A DNA stretch of 64,000 nt from Polyporus tsugae (lineage: Eukaryota; Basidiomycota; Agaricomycetes; Polyporales; Polyporaceae), in NCBI GenBank assembly GCA_024305745.1, contig JAHRBS010000006.1, positions 1,614,501-1,678,500 of the forward strand, in the 5' to 3' direction. Of this stretch, positions 45,444-55,870 are shown piece after piece. Made by a program: the position numbers and the translations under genes. The notes beneath the pieces were generated by a model that was not told the origin of the DNA, did not search any database, and was given only the letters and a program-made list of their open reading frames with translations. Position 1 is the stretch's first letter. Every line of letters begins with the position of its first letter.

Positions 45444-46090
45444 CGACTGTGATCGACTGTGGACGAGCAGGTCTTACGGCTCATGTGAGCTCATACTATG
45501 GACAGTCGCTGAGTCGTGTTCCTCGTCCCTTCTCGAGGCAGATTGCAGCCCAGATTGCAGCCAATGATGGCGACACAAACCGATCGTTGACAGGTGCGTT
45601 CTCGTTTCCTTTTCAAGGTATCGTATCCTCTATCCTTTCTCACCTAGGATGCTCCTGGAATCCCGAGCCCTCGAGCCAAAGTACTAGGAAAGCTGCGAAA
45701 GGAATCAGCGCCAGGGTGTGGATCATCGTACGTTCCGATTTCGGGTTTTGGTATACAAGTTTGGTTTGATTGATGACTTGGTGCAGAGTTCGTACTACCT
45801 AACGTGACCCACGAAATGGACAAATCCGAGATCATCTTCGTCTCAAGCTTGCTGACTTGGCGGAAACGGAGGGTAAACAGCGTAAGGCCCTCAGAAGACG
45901 CATGTGGTCGCCCATCGGGGTTTCGAAACGAATGTCACAATGGAGTAAATTTCAAAACATGCTCATATATGCGGCACAATCTCTAGAATCAGCATCAGTA
46001 AGATACCTCGTCAGACAATCTCATTTAAAGCTAGGTAGACATTTTATCGGAGGGATTGGATCTATCATGTATTGGGCCTCCACGATATGA
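45444..46090 (+). pseudogene. Likely 3' continuation of the deaminase-like gene
   Basis: Blocks that look like exons follow the TAG at 45441: 'AQIAANDGDTNRSL' before a GT at 45592, then after AG at 45649 'DAPGIPSPRAKVLGKLRK', then 'FVLPNVTHEMDKSE' near 45790, then 'LAETEGKQRKALRRRMW' and 'SQWSKFQNMLIYAAQSL' to a TGA at 46088. They are not all reachable in one frame. They may be C-terminal exons of the deaminase gene with several lesions. Confidence 0.4.
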
Positions 46091-46107
46091 AGACCACCGT
46101 CCACTCA

Positions 46108-46530
46108 GGATGGCCGCTGTCAGGCCGTTTAAGCGCGAGGGAAACCCGCTGAAAGTCAAACCTGAGTTCTCACCATATGACTTGGGATCTTCGTTGCAAG
46201 GCCCCTCTGCGTTGACCTGAGCCAGGTGCTGCCAGCCCGTTCGAGCGCGAGGGAACCCCGCTGAAAGTCAAACCTGAGTTCTCGCCATATGGCTTGGGAT
46301 CTTCGTTGCAAGGCCCCTCTGTGCTGACCCGAGCCAGGTGCTGCCAGCCCGTTCGACCTCGAGGGGAATACACTGACAGCCAAACCTGAGTGCTCATTAT
46401 CTGACCTGGGATCTGCGTTGCAAGGCTCCTCTGCGATGATCTGAGCTACTTGCTGTCAGCGCGTTTGACCCGTTTGCCCTCGAAGGAAGGTGACACTCAG
46501 ATGGCCTGGACCGGGTGCTGCCAGTCCGGT
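46108..46530. repeat. 112-bp tandem repeat, about 3.5 diverging copies
   Basis: Units start near 46141, 46253 and 46365 (period 112), each containing 'gaaagtcaaacctgagttct' or a variant, 'tgggatcttcgttgcaagg' and 'gagccaggtgctgccagccc'. Copies one and two are about 95% alike; copy three is more diverged; partial units lie on both sides (from about 46108 and to about 46530). No gene overlaps it. The minus-strand frames inside are a by-product of the repeat. Confidence 0.85.
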
Positions 46531-47892
46531 TTACTCTGACGTATGTATACGGAGAGCTGAGCCGAAGCGCAATCGATCCAGCGTGCTGCATACCCTGTTA
46601 GGTAACTTTACGATGGCTTGAGCGGGAGCCGGAATAAACGTATTGTCCTTGCAGTCGGCATGTGGAGGAGGCGCGCGATCCCGAGAAGCACGAATGTTTC
46701 AAACATATTTTTATCTCATCAAGAGAAATTTGGGAATTTGGCTAGCATGCGAATCAGTCTGTCCTTCCACACGAATGGGGTAAGGTCGGTAGTGTTCAGT
46801 CACACACAGCGTTCTGATGGATACGGTCAAGTATGCCTGAGCCGTCAGGATGGGAGATGGAGGCGAGCCCGACCGCGATGCCCTGCCGGGTGGCTCAACA
46901 CGATCTGGCAGCCGAAATCAGACACGGAAAAAGTACGTTTCTTCTCAGCCGTGTCGCTTTTGAGACCGTGAAGAAACTGAAACAGACCTTCAAACAATGT
47001 CCCCGATCACAGTCGGAAGAGGCCGATACGAATTGCCATGATGCGGCTCGTGGCAATCTCGGGACCAGTTACAACTGCGATCACAGCGCAACACGCCTCA
47101 GGGTCCTATGCAAACAAGCTTTCTAGCGTGGTCAGTAAATTTTCATCGTTTGCGGACTGTACGGAGGGTCGGTCGGTCGGATGTGTTGAGGCAAGCAAAA
47201 CCTCGTGGCCACCGAATGCTCTCTGGTGACAGTCCGATCTATGCGGGTCATGTGTGCAAGAAAATTTGCCCAGCCAATGGGAGATCTCGGGGCGCCCGTT
47301 ATCCGCTGTTGAACCGAGCACAACTATATGCCCCCGAGAGTGGCGACCGCCAGATTGCAGGCACGGAGGCAAAGACAGCGCACAGATCGGACAATCTCTG
47401 CTCCGCGGCAGGAAGACCCGTTATGCCATAGGTGCAGGGGAGCAAACTCAGATCTACGTCATCTGTCGGAAGTCCGAGGACACATGGACGTCAGGTCCTC
47501 AATATTCAATGTCGACAATATCAGATTGCCAGTGTCGACCCGAACCGGAACCTCGAATGTTTGGATACTCGCTTTGAGGTGTGGAAACGAGTTTCGCTCC
47601 TCCCCGAGATGACTTGGCGTCAACAAGAGACCGAGCCGGAAATAGCATTTACTTAACCCTATATACAGACGGCTCGAAACATTCACCACGACCACCAAGA
47701 AAAACACGCACGGGCGGGTGAAACGGAAACGAACAAGAAACGGACAAAAAAGGAACTACTCAGTAGGGTTGGCCGATCGCCCGCAAGGCAGTCCGTTTCT
47801 TCCGCGCCTCCATCAACTTGGCAAGAGCGCTGTGGGCAGTCGGAGCGCGGTAGAGGGCGACAGCGTGGGGGAACACCTGCCTAGCTCGACCA
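46531..47892. other. Unassigned 1.4 kb
   Basis: No gene could be supported. A 97-codon plus-strand frame at 46833-47126 (with 'RHGKSTFLLSRVAFETVKK') and frames at 47254-47656 look partly coding, but have no recognised motif and no consistent splice pattern. An old, broken transposon or gene is possible. There are no terminal repeats that I can see. Confidence 0.3.
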
Positions 47893-49235
47893 TTAGCTTT
47901 TTGTGACCTCAACGGGCAAAAATGTCACGTACCCGTTCCACCACGCGAGGAGTTTGTTCGCATTCTCGCGCTCCTCAGGGTGGGTGAGGAATGCTAAAAT
48001 CACATTGTAGAAGTTCTGGGAGTCTGTTACCATATCGGTGCGAGAAAATGTCCCCCGGCTGCCAAGAGAAAAGCGGACCTAGCGCACTTGTTAGTCTACG
48101 TTACCCTAGCAGTTCGTATTAGCAAGGAGACTCACGAGCGTTGCAACATACGTGATGGATGCTAGCGTGATGCGGGTCATCCCATGTATCGCGGCATTGC
48201 TTGACTTGGTCGATCGACCAGAGTCGTCGACGGAACTGGGAGATGTGAAAATGTGTTTGAAAGCCTAGATTAGATTGCGGGTAAGCCAGCATGCACGGAG
48301 CCATGGGAGCGATGACTGACCTTCACGAGCAGATGGCCGCGAAGAAGTCCAGCCCATGGACGCTCTGGGTCATAATCCCCGTTCAGATACATAAAGATCG
48401 GCCACTGATCGCTTGGGACGACCATTGTTCCCGCCTTAAGAGCAGACTTGATGCTTGAGGGAAAGCTCGTAAGATGGGCGTTAATATACAAGGTTATGGA
48501 CCAGCGCACCTCAGGTCATTCCAATCGAGGCCGGCAGGGCAAAGCTCCTTCCCAGTTGCTTCGTGGTTGAAACCGCGATTGGCCATCTGGTTACCCTTGA
48601 TGGGCGGGACAAGGCCTCTTTCCGGATCAGTAATCCAGCCTAGGATGGCGACTTTCAGCCCCTTGACGTTGTCGGAACGCCCTGCACCAGCACCCTCTTG
48701 TATCTGAAGTTCGACAGTCAGTCATCAATACACACAAACCATCCCGATCTATGTACGTGGGCACAAATCACATTCAACTGGGTATTACTGATGGTTTCCT
48801 TCGACAACCCCTCCTCTAGTTGCGGGAGGAACCGAAGAACTTGCCCGTAGACTTCGTATTGGTGACGGATCCTACAGCAGTCACGAATAACATTAGTCAC
48901 GGATGTGCGGTGGTACTGGACGTAGGTGAAGATAGACGTACTCGGTAGGGTACCTCTCAATCTCATTGGCCGCCAACAGAGCCAGATCCTTATCGAGTTG
49001 GATGCCTGCGAGGATGAGCTGCCCAATGTTGGCAAAAGCATGAATCGACCGCCCGACATGGCAACCCTTGCGTTTCCAGAAGTTGGGGGGGGCACTGGTG
49101 ACATCAAGGGTGAACAGATGCTGCAGACCGAGCTGGAAGGACAATGTACACTTTCTTGCGGGAGGGTCAAGTTAATGCAGAGCTTTCACCGGGGTGTTCC
49201 TCGTTCACCTGAGGAGGGATGTTCTCGTCCGACAT
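47893..49235 (-). CDS. DUF6698 family protein
   Basis: Seven exons, 49235-49209, 49150-48954, 48871-48772, 48703-48510, 48453-48321, 48264-48136 and 48078-47893, give 321 residues in frame. Characteristic blocks of the mushroom-specific DUF6698 family are all present in order: 'GLKVAILGWITDPERGLVP', 'RGFNHEATGKELCPAGLDW', 'WPIFMYLNGDYDPERPW', 'GLLRGHLLVKAFKHIFTSP', 'SNAAIHGMTRITLASITY', 'FSRTDMVTDSQNFYNVIL' and 'ANKLLAWWN'. The function of this family is unknown; copies are numerous in agaricomycete genomes and often lie in repeat-rich regions, as here. The first two exons are less certain; the start was chosen because it allows phase-0 joining across a 58-base intron. The gene looks intact. 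Confidence 0.85.
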
Positions 49236-49748
49236 GACGGAGTGCTAGACTTGGAGAACAAGGGTAGAAGACCACGGAACTGTGAGTGAAGACAATGGTG
49301 GGAGACGGGGAGATGGTGGCGAAAGTAGGGGGGTAAAAGGGCGAAAAGGCGAGGAGCCAGATTATAAGTTGGCTGCGTAGACGACCATGTTCGTTTTCGT
49401 GTGAATTGCAACCCACGGTTCATTTTCACGAAATATTTGGCACTGAAGAGTTATTCCAAACATGCAAAGGGGTTTTCGGAGGCGACGAGCGACTCGGAGT
49501 CCGAGTCTCCCCGGGTGTGCAAGGCCTAATTGCCAATATTGGATTTATACAGAAAGTTCTCCGACCCGAATATAGCGCACCCTGACCTTTGCCACTGCAA
49601 TGACGCGGTGAGCTGCTGCCCCGATGAGCCGAATGGTAGTTTCCGTTCGCGCATCCGAATGAACTGAAGGAACCTTAGTCTTACAGTCAGTCGCTGAAAC
49701 GTGAAAGTTCGATAATGGCATGAACGGACCAATGGCTCCCTGCACAAC
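49236..49748. other. Intergenic region
   Basis: Contains the promoter of the DUF6698 gene (minus) and upstream sequence of the next gene (plus). A 135-codon minus-strand frame spans 49545-49952, but it overlaps the better supported plus-strand exon and is not called. Confidence 0.35.
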
Positions 49749-50766
49749 ATGGGTATAAGCATAGGCAGGGCGAAGAGGGACTCTCGTAAGGTCCCCTTCC
49801 CTCCTACGTACCACAACGGCATGGCGACCGCTGATCTCCACCACCTCCTCATTGACACTGTCACCCATGAGCACGATTGCATGCTCCAGTATGATCCAGA
49901 ACGTCAAGCTCTGAGATCCTGGCTTTGGTGTGTCCGCTTGTAGCCATCGCATGCGTCAATCTGCCTCTAACTCTCAACAGGCCTAAGGACCATGTGGGGG
50001 CTCTGGTGGCGCCAGAGAACTTACGCGAGCACCGCACCTCTCATGATTTCTTGGGACCCGGTTGTTTCTGTCCTGCACTCTCCGATGAGAACACCCCTGG
50101 TTTCGTCGAGGCCGCGATGCTTGATCGCGGAGATAGCAGGTTTGTCGCGATGTGCCCCACGGACAATTGCGGCTACGTGGGTACGTGAGCGAGCTGAAGA
50201 GTTCATGGTACCGTGTGGGCTTACCCTCGCATTCAGTATTTCTCGGTCGCATCTTTCGGAGAGGCAACATGCCAACGGCGACCTACCCCAAATGAGGTGA
50301 GTTTCATTCTTTAGTGTTGCAATTGCCGATGTTTACTGTGATCGCTACAAGCTGCAGGGACCCTCGAACCACTTCAAGTGTATCACCAATCCGAAGATCA
50401 AGACAACACTTTTGGAAGGGCTCACTTCAATGGCTGCGAACTGACTTGTGGTGAGTGCCATGGATTTGTAGATGGTAAGACATGCGCTCACCATGCAGCA
50501 CGTCCCAAGGCATAGACACTGGTTCGTCGATCATCGCTTGCTCATGTTTAATCGAAGCTGGCTCACCAACACCAACAGTTCTGCCCGTCGTTTCTCCAGC
50601 TTGCCAAGTGCTGCCACGGCCCGTAAGATACCACGATCTCTTGCGCAAGCTTGATTTGAAAGTGCGGCCTGGAGTCCCTGAGAACGCTATGAAGCTTCTC
50701 TGTGTGACGTGTCAGAAATGTTGCAAAGTGACTACTAGACGAGTATTTGTGTACCATGCCTGTTAG
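49749..50766 (+). pseudogene. Unknown Cys-rich protein gene interrupted by an in-frame TGA
   Basis: Exons 49749-49927, 49981-50180, 50237-50296, 50358-50474 and 50516-50766 join in consistent phases to 269 codons, but codon 146 (50293-50295) is TGA, directly next to the splice donor. Before it lie 'GPGCFCPALSDENTPGF', 'FVAMCPTDNCGYV' and 'RIFRRGNMPTATYPK'; after it 'AHFNGCELTCGECHG', 'VRYHDLLRKLDLKVRPG' and 'LCVTCQKCCKV'. The Cys-x-Cys and C-x5-C patterns resemble small zinc-binding modules seen in repeat-associated mushroom proteins, but the family was not identified. Either the last base of a Trp codon has mutated (TGG to TGA), leaving a 145-residue truncated product, or the exon 3 end is wrong. 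The spacing of cysteines on both sides argues for one original protein. Confidence 0.5.
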
Positions 50767-51382
50767 TGTGGTCATTGAAGTGTTGGAGACTTCGCACTCG
50801 CAGCTGGCACTAGTGGCCAGCATACGTGTAGCTTGGAAGAGAGTAAATGGAGACTGAATCATTGGCGTGATATCATGGAGGATTAATGACTCGTAAGGAT
50901 ACTGCACAATGTGATCACGGGGATAGCATCCGACGACCATCGCCAGCAAGCAATAAAATGGGTCCATCCCATAGAGCCAGGTTCTCAGGCACCTCTAACT
51001 GTGCGCAACAAATCTCATTGCCTACAAAATACAGGTTTGCGTCTCGGTGAGACCCTCTCAGCAAAATGAATCAGTGGTACGTACAGCATTTCACTCGATA
51101 GGACATTTTCGCAATAGCCCAAACCGGTTCAGACGGTGGTGCCAGGCTTCCACAGGGAGTCGTATTTGAACAAAAAAGCGAGTGCTAGATGTTGGGCATG
51201 AAGCAACAGGACGAGATCAGGGGGTGGTGATTACTGGGCGCTGTCGCCACTATGTCGATAACTTGAACCCCTTGTCGACCAGTCAGGTCTCGCCAAGACT
51301 CGGCGGAAAGCTGAGCGTGAAGGGAAAGTCATTGACAAAAGCTAGAGCATAGACGCAACATCACGTACTCTGTACACCAGAG
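50767..51382. other. Gene-free stretch
   Basis: About 600 bases with only short frames. A minus-strand frame at 50563-50967 is not conserved-looking. Nothing was recognised. Confidence 0.35.
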
Positions 51383-52392
51383 TCAACACGGCACGACGCT
51401 GGGATAATTCAACGGCACGATAACCTCCGGCTTCAACTGCGGGGGCAATTCACGGAGATGTCGAGCCTTCGGGTGCCCAGCAGCGAAAGGTAGACGTCGC
51501 CTCACTGTTCCCGCTGCCGATGAGTGAAGAGAGTTCCCCACGACGGTGCCTGCTCCTGAGGAATTGACAGAAGCAGTGGATGGTGGGGTAAGACGCGCAG
51601 TGGCCGAGCCAACGGACATGCATCACCCGGGATGGCTGGGATCGTAGAGAAACAGTGGGCGCGCAGCTTCAGCATGTCGCGATCGCAAAACCAGCAAAAA
51701 CGCGGCGAAGACTCACATGCCAACTACAGGAGTCCTGATAATCTCGCCAACAAGCCATGGACGAGGTGCTTTGGGAATGACGAGCTGACTGAAGGCGGTT
51801 ATGGGCGATAGTGGACGAAGCCTTTGTACAAGAAACGCGACGACCTGATGGTGTGCGCGTGTAAGCTAGAGCCCTGAGATACTGTATCGAACCTAGCAGA
51901 AACATACAATAAATGATGGGTGATGGGCAGAGACCCTGTGCCTGAACGCCTTCAGCTGACATCGGAGCAGGCAGTTGTGCGCAGCGACGATGCCTGCGAC
52001 AATTTGGTCAACTTCAATCGATATCGAAAAACGAGAGTCAGCTCACAGTCATGAGCGCGTGATGCCTCTTGGTATCCTCTCAACCTCCTCACGCTGAACA
52101 GCGCATGACGTAGCAACTCCTTTGTAATGCCGACCTCGAGCAGGGTCAAACCCTCGCGCTTTGTGGTATCCGCAACCAACTTCGTGCAGCTTTACATCAA
52201 CAGGCCTCAGTCCCACGGACAAACTCCTCACGAGGCAAAGGGTGTCTGCCGTGGCCCCAGTGGTGTTAGTCGGGATGCTTGAAGTCGCACTAAGAAAGGA
52301 GACGAAGGATTGTTAGCTGACTCGGAAGGTGAGACAGTGGGTTTGCCGTCGGTATCGCCCAACGGTACTGACCTTGCCCTCGCATGCCTCAT
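51383..52392 (-). CDS. Unidentified spliced gene
   Basis: No long frame exists, but successive minus-strand exons join well. A segment ending 'LGPRQTPFAS' (about 52278-52231) joins over a 49-base GT-AG intron to 'CTKLVADTTKREGLTLLEV' and 'ITKELLRHALFSVRRLRGY', then over another intron to 'CIVAAHNCLLRCQLKAFRH', then over a 42-base intron to 'THHQVVAF'-like sequence, 'LRPLSPITAFSQLVIPKAP' and 'WLVGEIIRTPVVGM', whose exon ends at a consensus donor near 51717. The 3' exon is unclear; a frame ending in 'LKPEVIVPLNYP' stops at 51383. The 5' end is also unclear; an ATG at 52392 and a good acceptor (ttcttag near 52295) suggest a short first exon. I do not recognise the family. Confidence 0.4.
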
Positions 52393-53360
52393 CCAAATGC
52401 AAATACAACAAAAGTCGCGGCTGCAGTCGCTGTGGTGGCTAGTCGCTGTTCTCATCGACATATCTCCTCTTCCTGGGCGCTGACTTCAGAACTGGAAGCG
52501 GCAGCTGTTGCCGTGGCTGCCCATGATTCCTGGTACACTCCTTGCGACTTCGAACATGTAGCTGAGATGCTCATAAATCCCCCAGCCCTCTAAACTTTGT
52601 ATCCCTCCCCATCTTGATCGTTCCTTATATTACAATGGTGAGGTCGACCATCTAGACTAGAGCCTGATCAGCGATGGTCAGAGGGTAATCACCATGATAT
52701 CTCAGACAATGACGCCATCAGCCTGATGTCAGTCTGATATGAGCAGACAAAGTCCCGATAATCGTATTCCTTACGTGATACGGCTTGCTTGGGCGATAAA
52801 GGGTAACTGGGCATTTCTGGCTCAGTCCGATTTTCCGATGCCAGTACCTGGCGCGGAAGTGGACGATGAGGTTAGATTTCATGGGCCTCAGGTCTCAGGG
52901 CCATGACAAGAATGTAGAAAACCAGCCCCAGTGGACTCCTGAATGTTTTGGGGCACAGCTGCAAACCGTCTTCGCTCTCTCTATGTAACCTAACTTCATC
53001 CAAGTCTAATCGGTGTATTCACTCGAAACGTTGTCGATGACGCGAAATGCGAGTGTGATATACTTTCCTTAGCTCGGAATAATCCCGTATAGTCTTGTTC
53101 CAGTTATGTAAAAACAATTGAAGTCCCACACTCGGAAACTGAGAGTTAGCCAGACATTAATCCCTCTCGTTATGTACTCGTTATGGCAGATACCGGCGGC
53201 ATAGTACTGTACTGGACACCAGAAGCTTAAGGGAGGGCATGCGATGCCGCGGCATTGCCGCCAGTTGCTGTTCCGCACGCTCTCCTACGCTCTTTCAACT
53301 TCACCTCTCTGGTTGTTCAACTGTATACATTTCAGAGATTCCTCGGATGCAATTGACACT
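52393..53360. other. Gene-free stretch, about 1 kb
   Basis: AT-richer sequence between the unidentified gene and the PAP2 gene. It includes the promoter of the latter. Short frames only, and no repeats recognised. Confidence 0.4.
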
Positions 53361-54046
53361 ATGAAACAACCCGACGACAACGTCACTTTGACACACGTCC
53401 CTTGGTGGCTCTATGTTCTGGACAAGGTACGTCGTGTGCTCCTCACCCCCCCCCCCCCGCGCACATCAATAATATTGTGTGCACAGACGAACGCGATAGT
53501 CACGTCGTTGACCGCTGCCGTTGTCCTGTACACCCGCTCGGCCGGCGTGGCGTACTTCGCGGCGAGCGCGGTGCTCTGCTCGGTGACGGTGAAGATCATC
53601 AAGAGGTTCGTGCGCCAGCCCCGTCCAGTGGTGACGATTAGAGGGAAGCGGAAAAAGACGTACGGGTGAGTTTCTAATATCCTCTTCCCGCTGTGCTGGT
53701 TAGACTGAATCTTTTGTGCATGGGGTGCAGAATGCCGAGCACGCACTCTGCAACTATCACGTACTTCGCGACATACATCACCCTTGCGTGCGCGTACCTG
53801 CCCATCCACCCCACCTTCCCCTCGTCCCCGCTGACACGTCTTATCCCACCGCTCATCTGCGTACCACTTGCGAGCACGATTGCGGTATCGAGGATATGGC
53901 TAGGACATCACACCGTGCCCCAAGTCGCGACTGGCGTCGCATATGGCTTGTTCTATACACCACTGATGTTCCGACTTTGGACACATGGACTGAACGAGTA
54001 TGGTCCTTGGGCAGAGGATCTGGTTCGCACGTATATCCCCATCTAG
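53361..54046 (+). CDS. PAP2-family phosphatase, probable dolichyldiphosphatase
   Basis: Exons 53361-53426, 53487-53665 and 53731-54046 encode 186 residues with about four membrane helices. The three PAP2 active-site motifs are present: 'KIIKRFVRQPRP' (K-x6-RP), 'GMPSTHSATI' (PSxH) and 'SRIWLGHHTVPQV' (SRx5H). The last motif ends with Gln where many PAP2 enzymes have Asp; that replacement is the pattern I recall for dolichyldiphosphatases (Cwh8/DOLPP1), as is the small size. These ER enzymes recycle dolichyl diphosphate after protein N-glycosylation. Intron 1 contains a run of 13 cytosines just before the exon. The 3' end lies 108 bases from the converging SURF6 gene. Confidence 0.88.
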
Positions 54047-54154
54047 ACCTTCAATATAACCCCTTGAACATCATCTCTCATGCCCAGAATGCATATAGAG
54101 CAGGACGCGCGAATGCAAAACAACGGGAAAGCGTGCAATGACAGACTGCTCAGC

Positions 54155-55648
54155 TCACTTCTTCGCCTTGTCCTTCGCCTTGCCTTTGCCCTTTCCAAAC
54201 GACTTGCCCTCAAACCCTGGCCGCGCCTTGTCCTTCCCCTTCCCCTTCGTCCCGCCCTTCCGCCGCTCTGCGCGCGCGGCGATGTTATCCGTGCGCTTCT
54301 TCTGGCGCGCCGCCATGCTCGTCGCGACCTGCTCCTTGCGCTCGTCCCACACCTTCTTGCTCTTCGTCTTCTGCTTATCCTTGCGCTTCACCGCCTTCTT
54401 CAGCCGCGCCTCGTCGTCGTGCATCTTCACGCCCTCGATGCGCGCGCCTGCCTTCTCCCATTGCTCGCGCTCCGCCCGCGCGGCACGTTCTGCGTCGGGC
54501 AGAGCCGCGAGCTTCTCCTTGTGCTTCTCGAGCTGCGAGAGCGCCTGCGACGGGTTGGACGCGCTTGTGGGGAGGTTTTTCTTGATTTTCGAGGGCTTGG
54601 ATGAGGCGGAGGTGGAGGCGTTGAGGTTGGAGAAGGTGACGGAAGTGAACTTGGCGTGGGGGTCGTAGGATGCAGGTTTGTCGGTATCGGGTACAAGCAA
54701 TTGCGTCTACAAAATAGATGATAGCATGAACACCGACGAAAGTGTTGGCCATCGTGGATGTATGCGCACCTTCGTCTGAGAGCCCTTCTGTTGCTGTTGC
54801 TTCTCCTTGCCCTTCTCTTTCTCTTTGCCCTTGCCCTTCCGCTCCTCCTGCTGCCTGATCTTCTCCTTCGTCTCCTTGCGTCTCCGCTCACGCATCGCCG
54901 CGCGCTGCCGCCTCCGCTCCTCCAGCAGCTCGTCCCTGCCATTCGGCTCCCAGCCCCCGCCGCCCGCTGAGCCGCGCCACTTGCCCTTGTTCCGCAGCTG
55001 CGCCATCCGCGCGTGCAGCTTCTCCCTCAACGCCACAATCCCACCCGACTCGGGCATAGGTACCGGGGCGGCGTCAGCGTCCGCGCCCGTGTCCGTGTCC
55101 ATCGCCTCGCCCACATCCTCGTCTCCCTCTTCATCGTCGCCAGAGTCCGACATGGGTGCGTCGAGATGCATCGCATCGGAGTCGTCTTCGTCTTCGTCTT
55201 GGACGGCGGCTTTCCGCTTGCCCTTGCTTTTGGTGCTCTTCCGCTCGTCCTCGCGCACAGCAAGCGCTTCGTTCTGGAGCTCGAGGATCGTTTTGTTGTT
55301 TGCGGGGTCAAGCTGGACAATAGGTCGTATGATGAGGAATAAGATGGAGGAAGGACTATAAGGAAAACGCACCTTGTCCTTCTTGGCCTTTTTCGTGGCC
55401 TCCTTGATGGCTTGTTTGGGAGCTTTCTGCTTCTTGCTGTTCTTTTGGTACTTGGAAGCGTACTGTATAGGGGAATTCTTTCTGTCATGCATGCGCCTTT
55501 GGTGAATTGTGACAGCATATAGTCATACCTGGGCATCCGCATCGTCCTGTACGAGGTAGTACTTTGCAGGAATGAGTTTGAGCAGGGACTCGAAGACTTG
55601 GTTGTGTTTCTCCAGCGACTCCTGCAAGACTGATGTTGCGGTTGGCAT
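54155..55648 (-). CDS. SURF6/Rrp14-like ribosome biogenesis protein
   Basis: Four exons, 55648-55529, 55462-55373, 55312-54770 and 54706-54155, encode 434 residues, very rich in Lys, Arg and Glu. The N-terminal module ('LQESLEKHNQVFESLLKLIP', 'YASKYQKNSKKQKAPKQA') matches the Rrp14 N-terminal domain. An acidic linker (EDEDDSDAMHLDAPMSD) and 'ALREKLHARMAQLRNKGKW' with 'ELLEERRRQRAAMRERR' follow, and the SURF6 domain has 'KKVWDERKEQVATSMAARQ' and 'KRTDNIAARAERRKGG'. These proteins act in the nucleolus in early assembly of both ribosomal subunits. The basic C terminus (GKGKGKAKDKAKK) probably serves nucleolar targeting and RNA binding. It shares its upstream region with the divergent PTPA gene. 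Confidence 0.93.
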
Positions 55649-55870
55649 GATGAGTTGTTCGACGGCTGTGAAATATTCAAGGATCGTATTTCATGAGCAA
55701 CGACGTGGAGAGGAAGGAGGGTTGAAGGAGGTGAGAGGCAGCTGCAGAATCCAAGTGCAGGTCCGGACGAAAAGTTGGACAGGCGCCCGTCCCGACATGC
55801 AGATATAGGCGCGCAGGATGGTGCCCTCGGGCCTCAGCCACACCCTCGACCACGTCCTCCTCACATCACC
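55649..55870. promoter_or_regulatory. Shared (bidirectional) upstream region, SURF6 / PTPA
   Basis: 222 bases separate the two divergent start codons, so the promoters overlap or abut. No TATA box was clear. Co-regulation of a ribosome assembly factor and a PP2A activator would be inference only. Confidence 0.5.

Noticed and set aside
46156..46591. Minus-strand frames of 64-75 codons
   Set aside because: Produced by the 112-bp tandem repeat; the encoded peptides simply repeat.
46531..47892. Possible retrotransposon remnant
   Set aside because: No reverse transcriptase, RNase H or integrase motif and no terminal repeats could be seen; left unassigned.
49545..49952. 135-codon minus-strand frame
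   Set aside because: It overlaps a plus-strand exon that has a consistent splice path into a Cys-rich protein; the minus frame has no partner exons.
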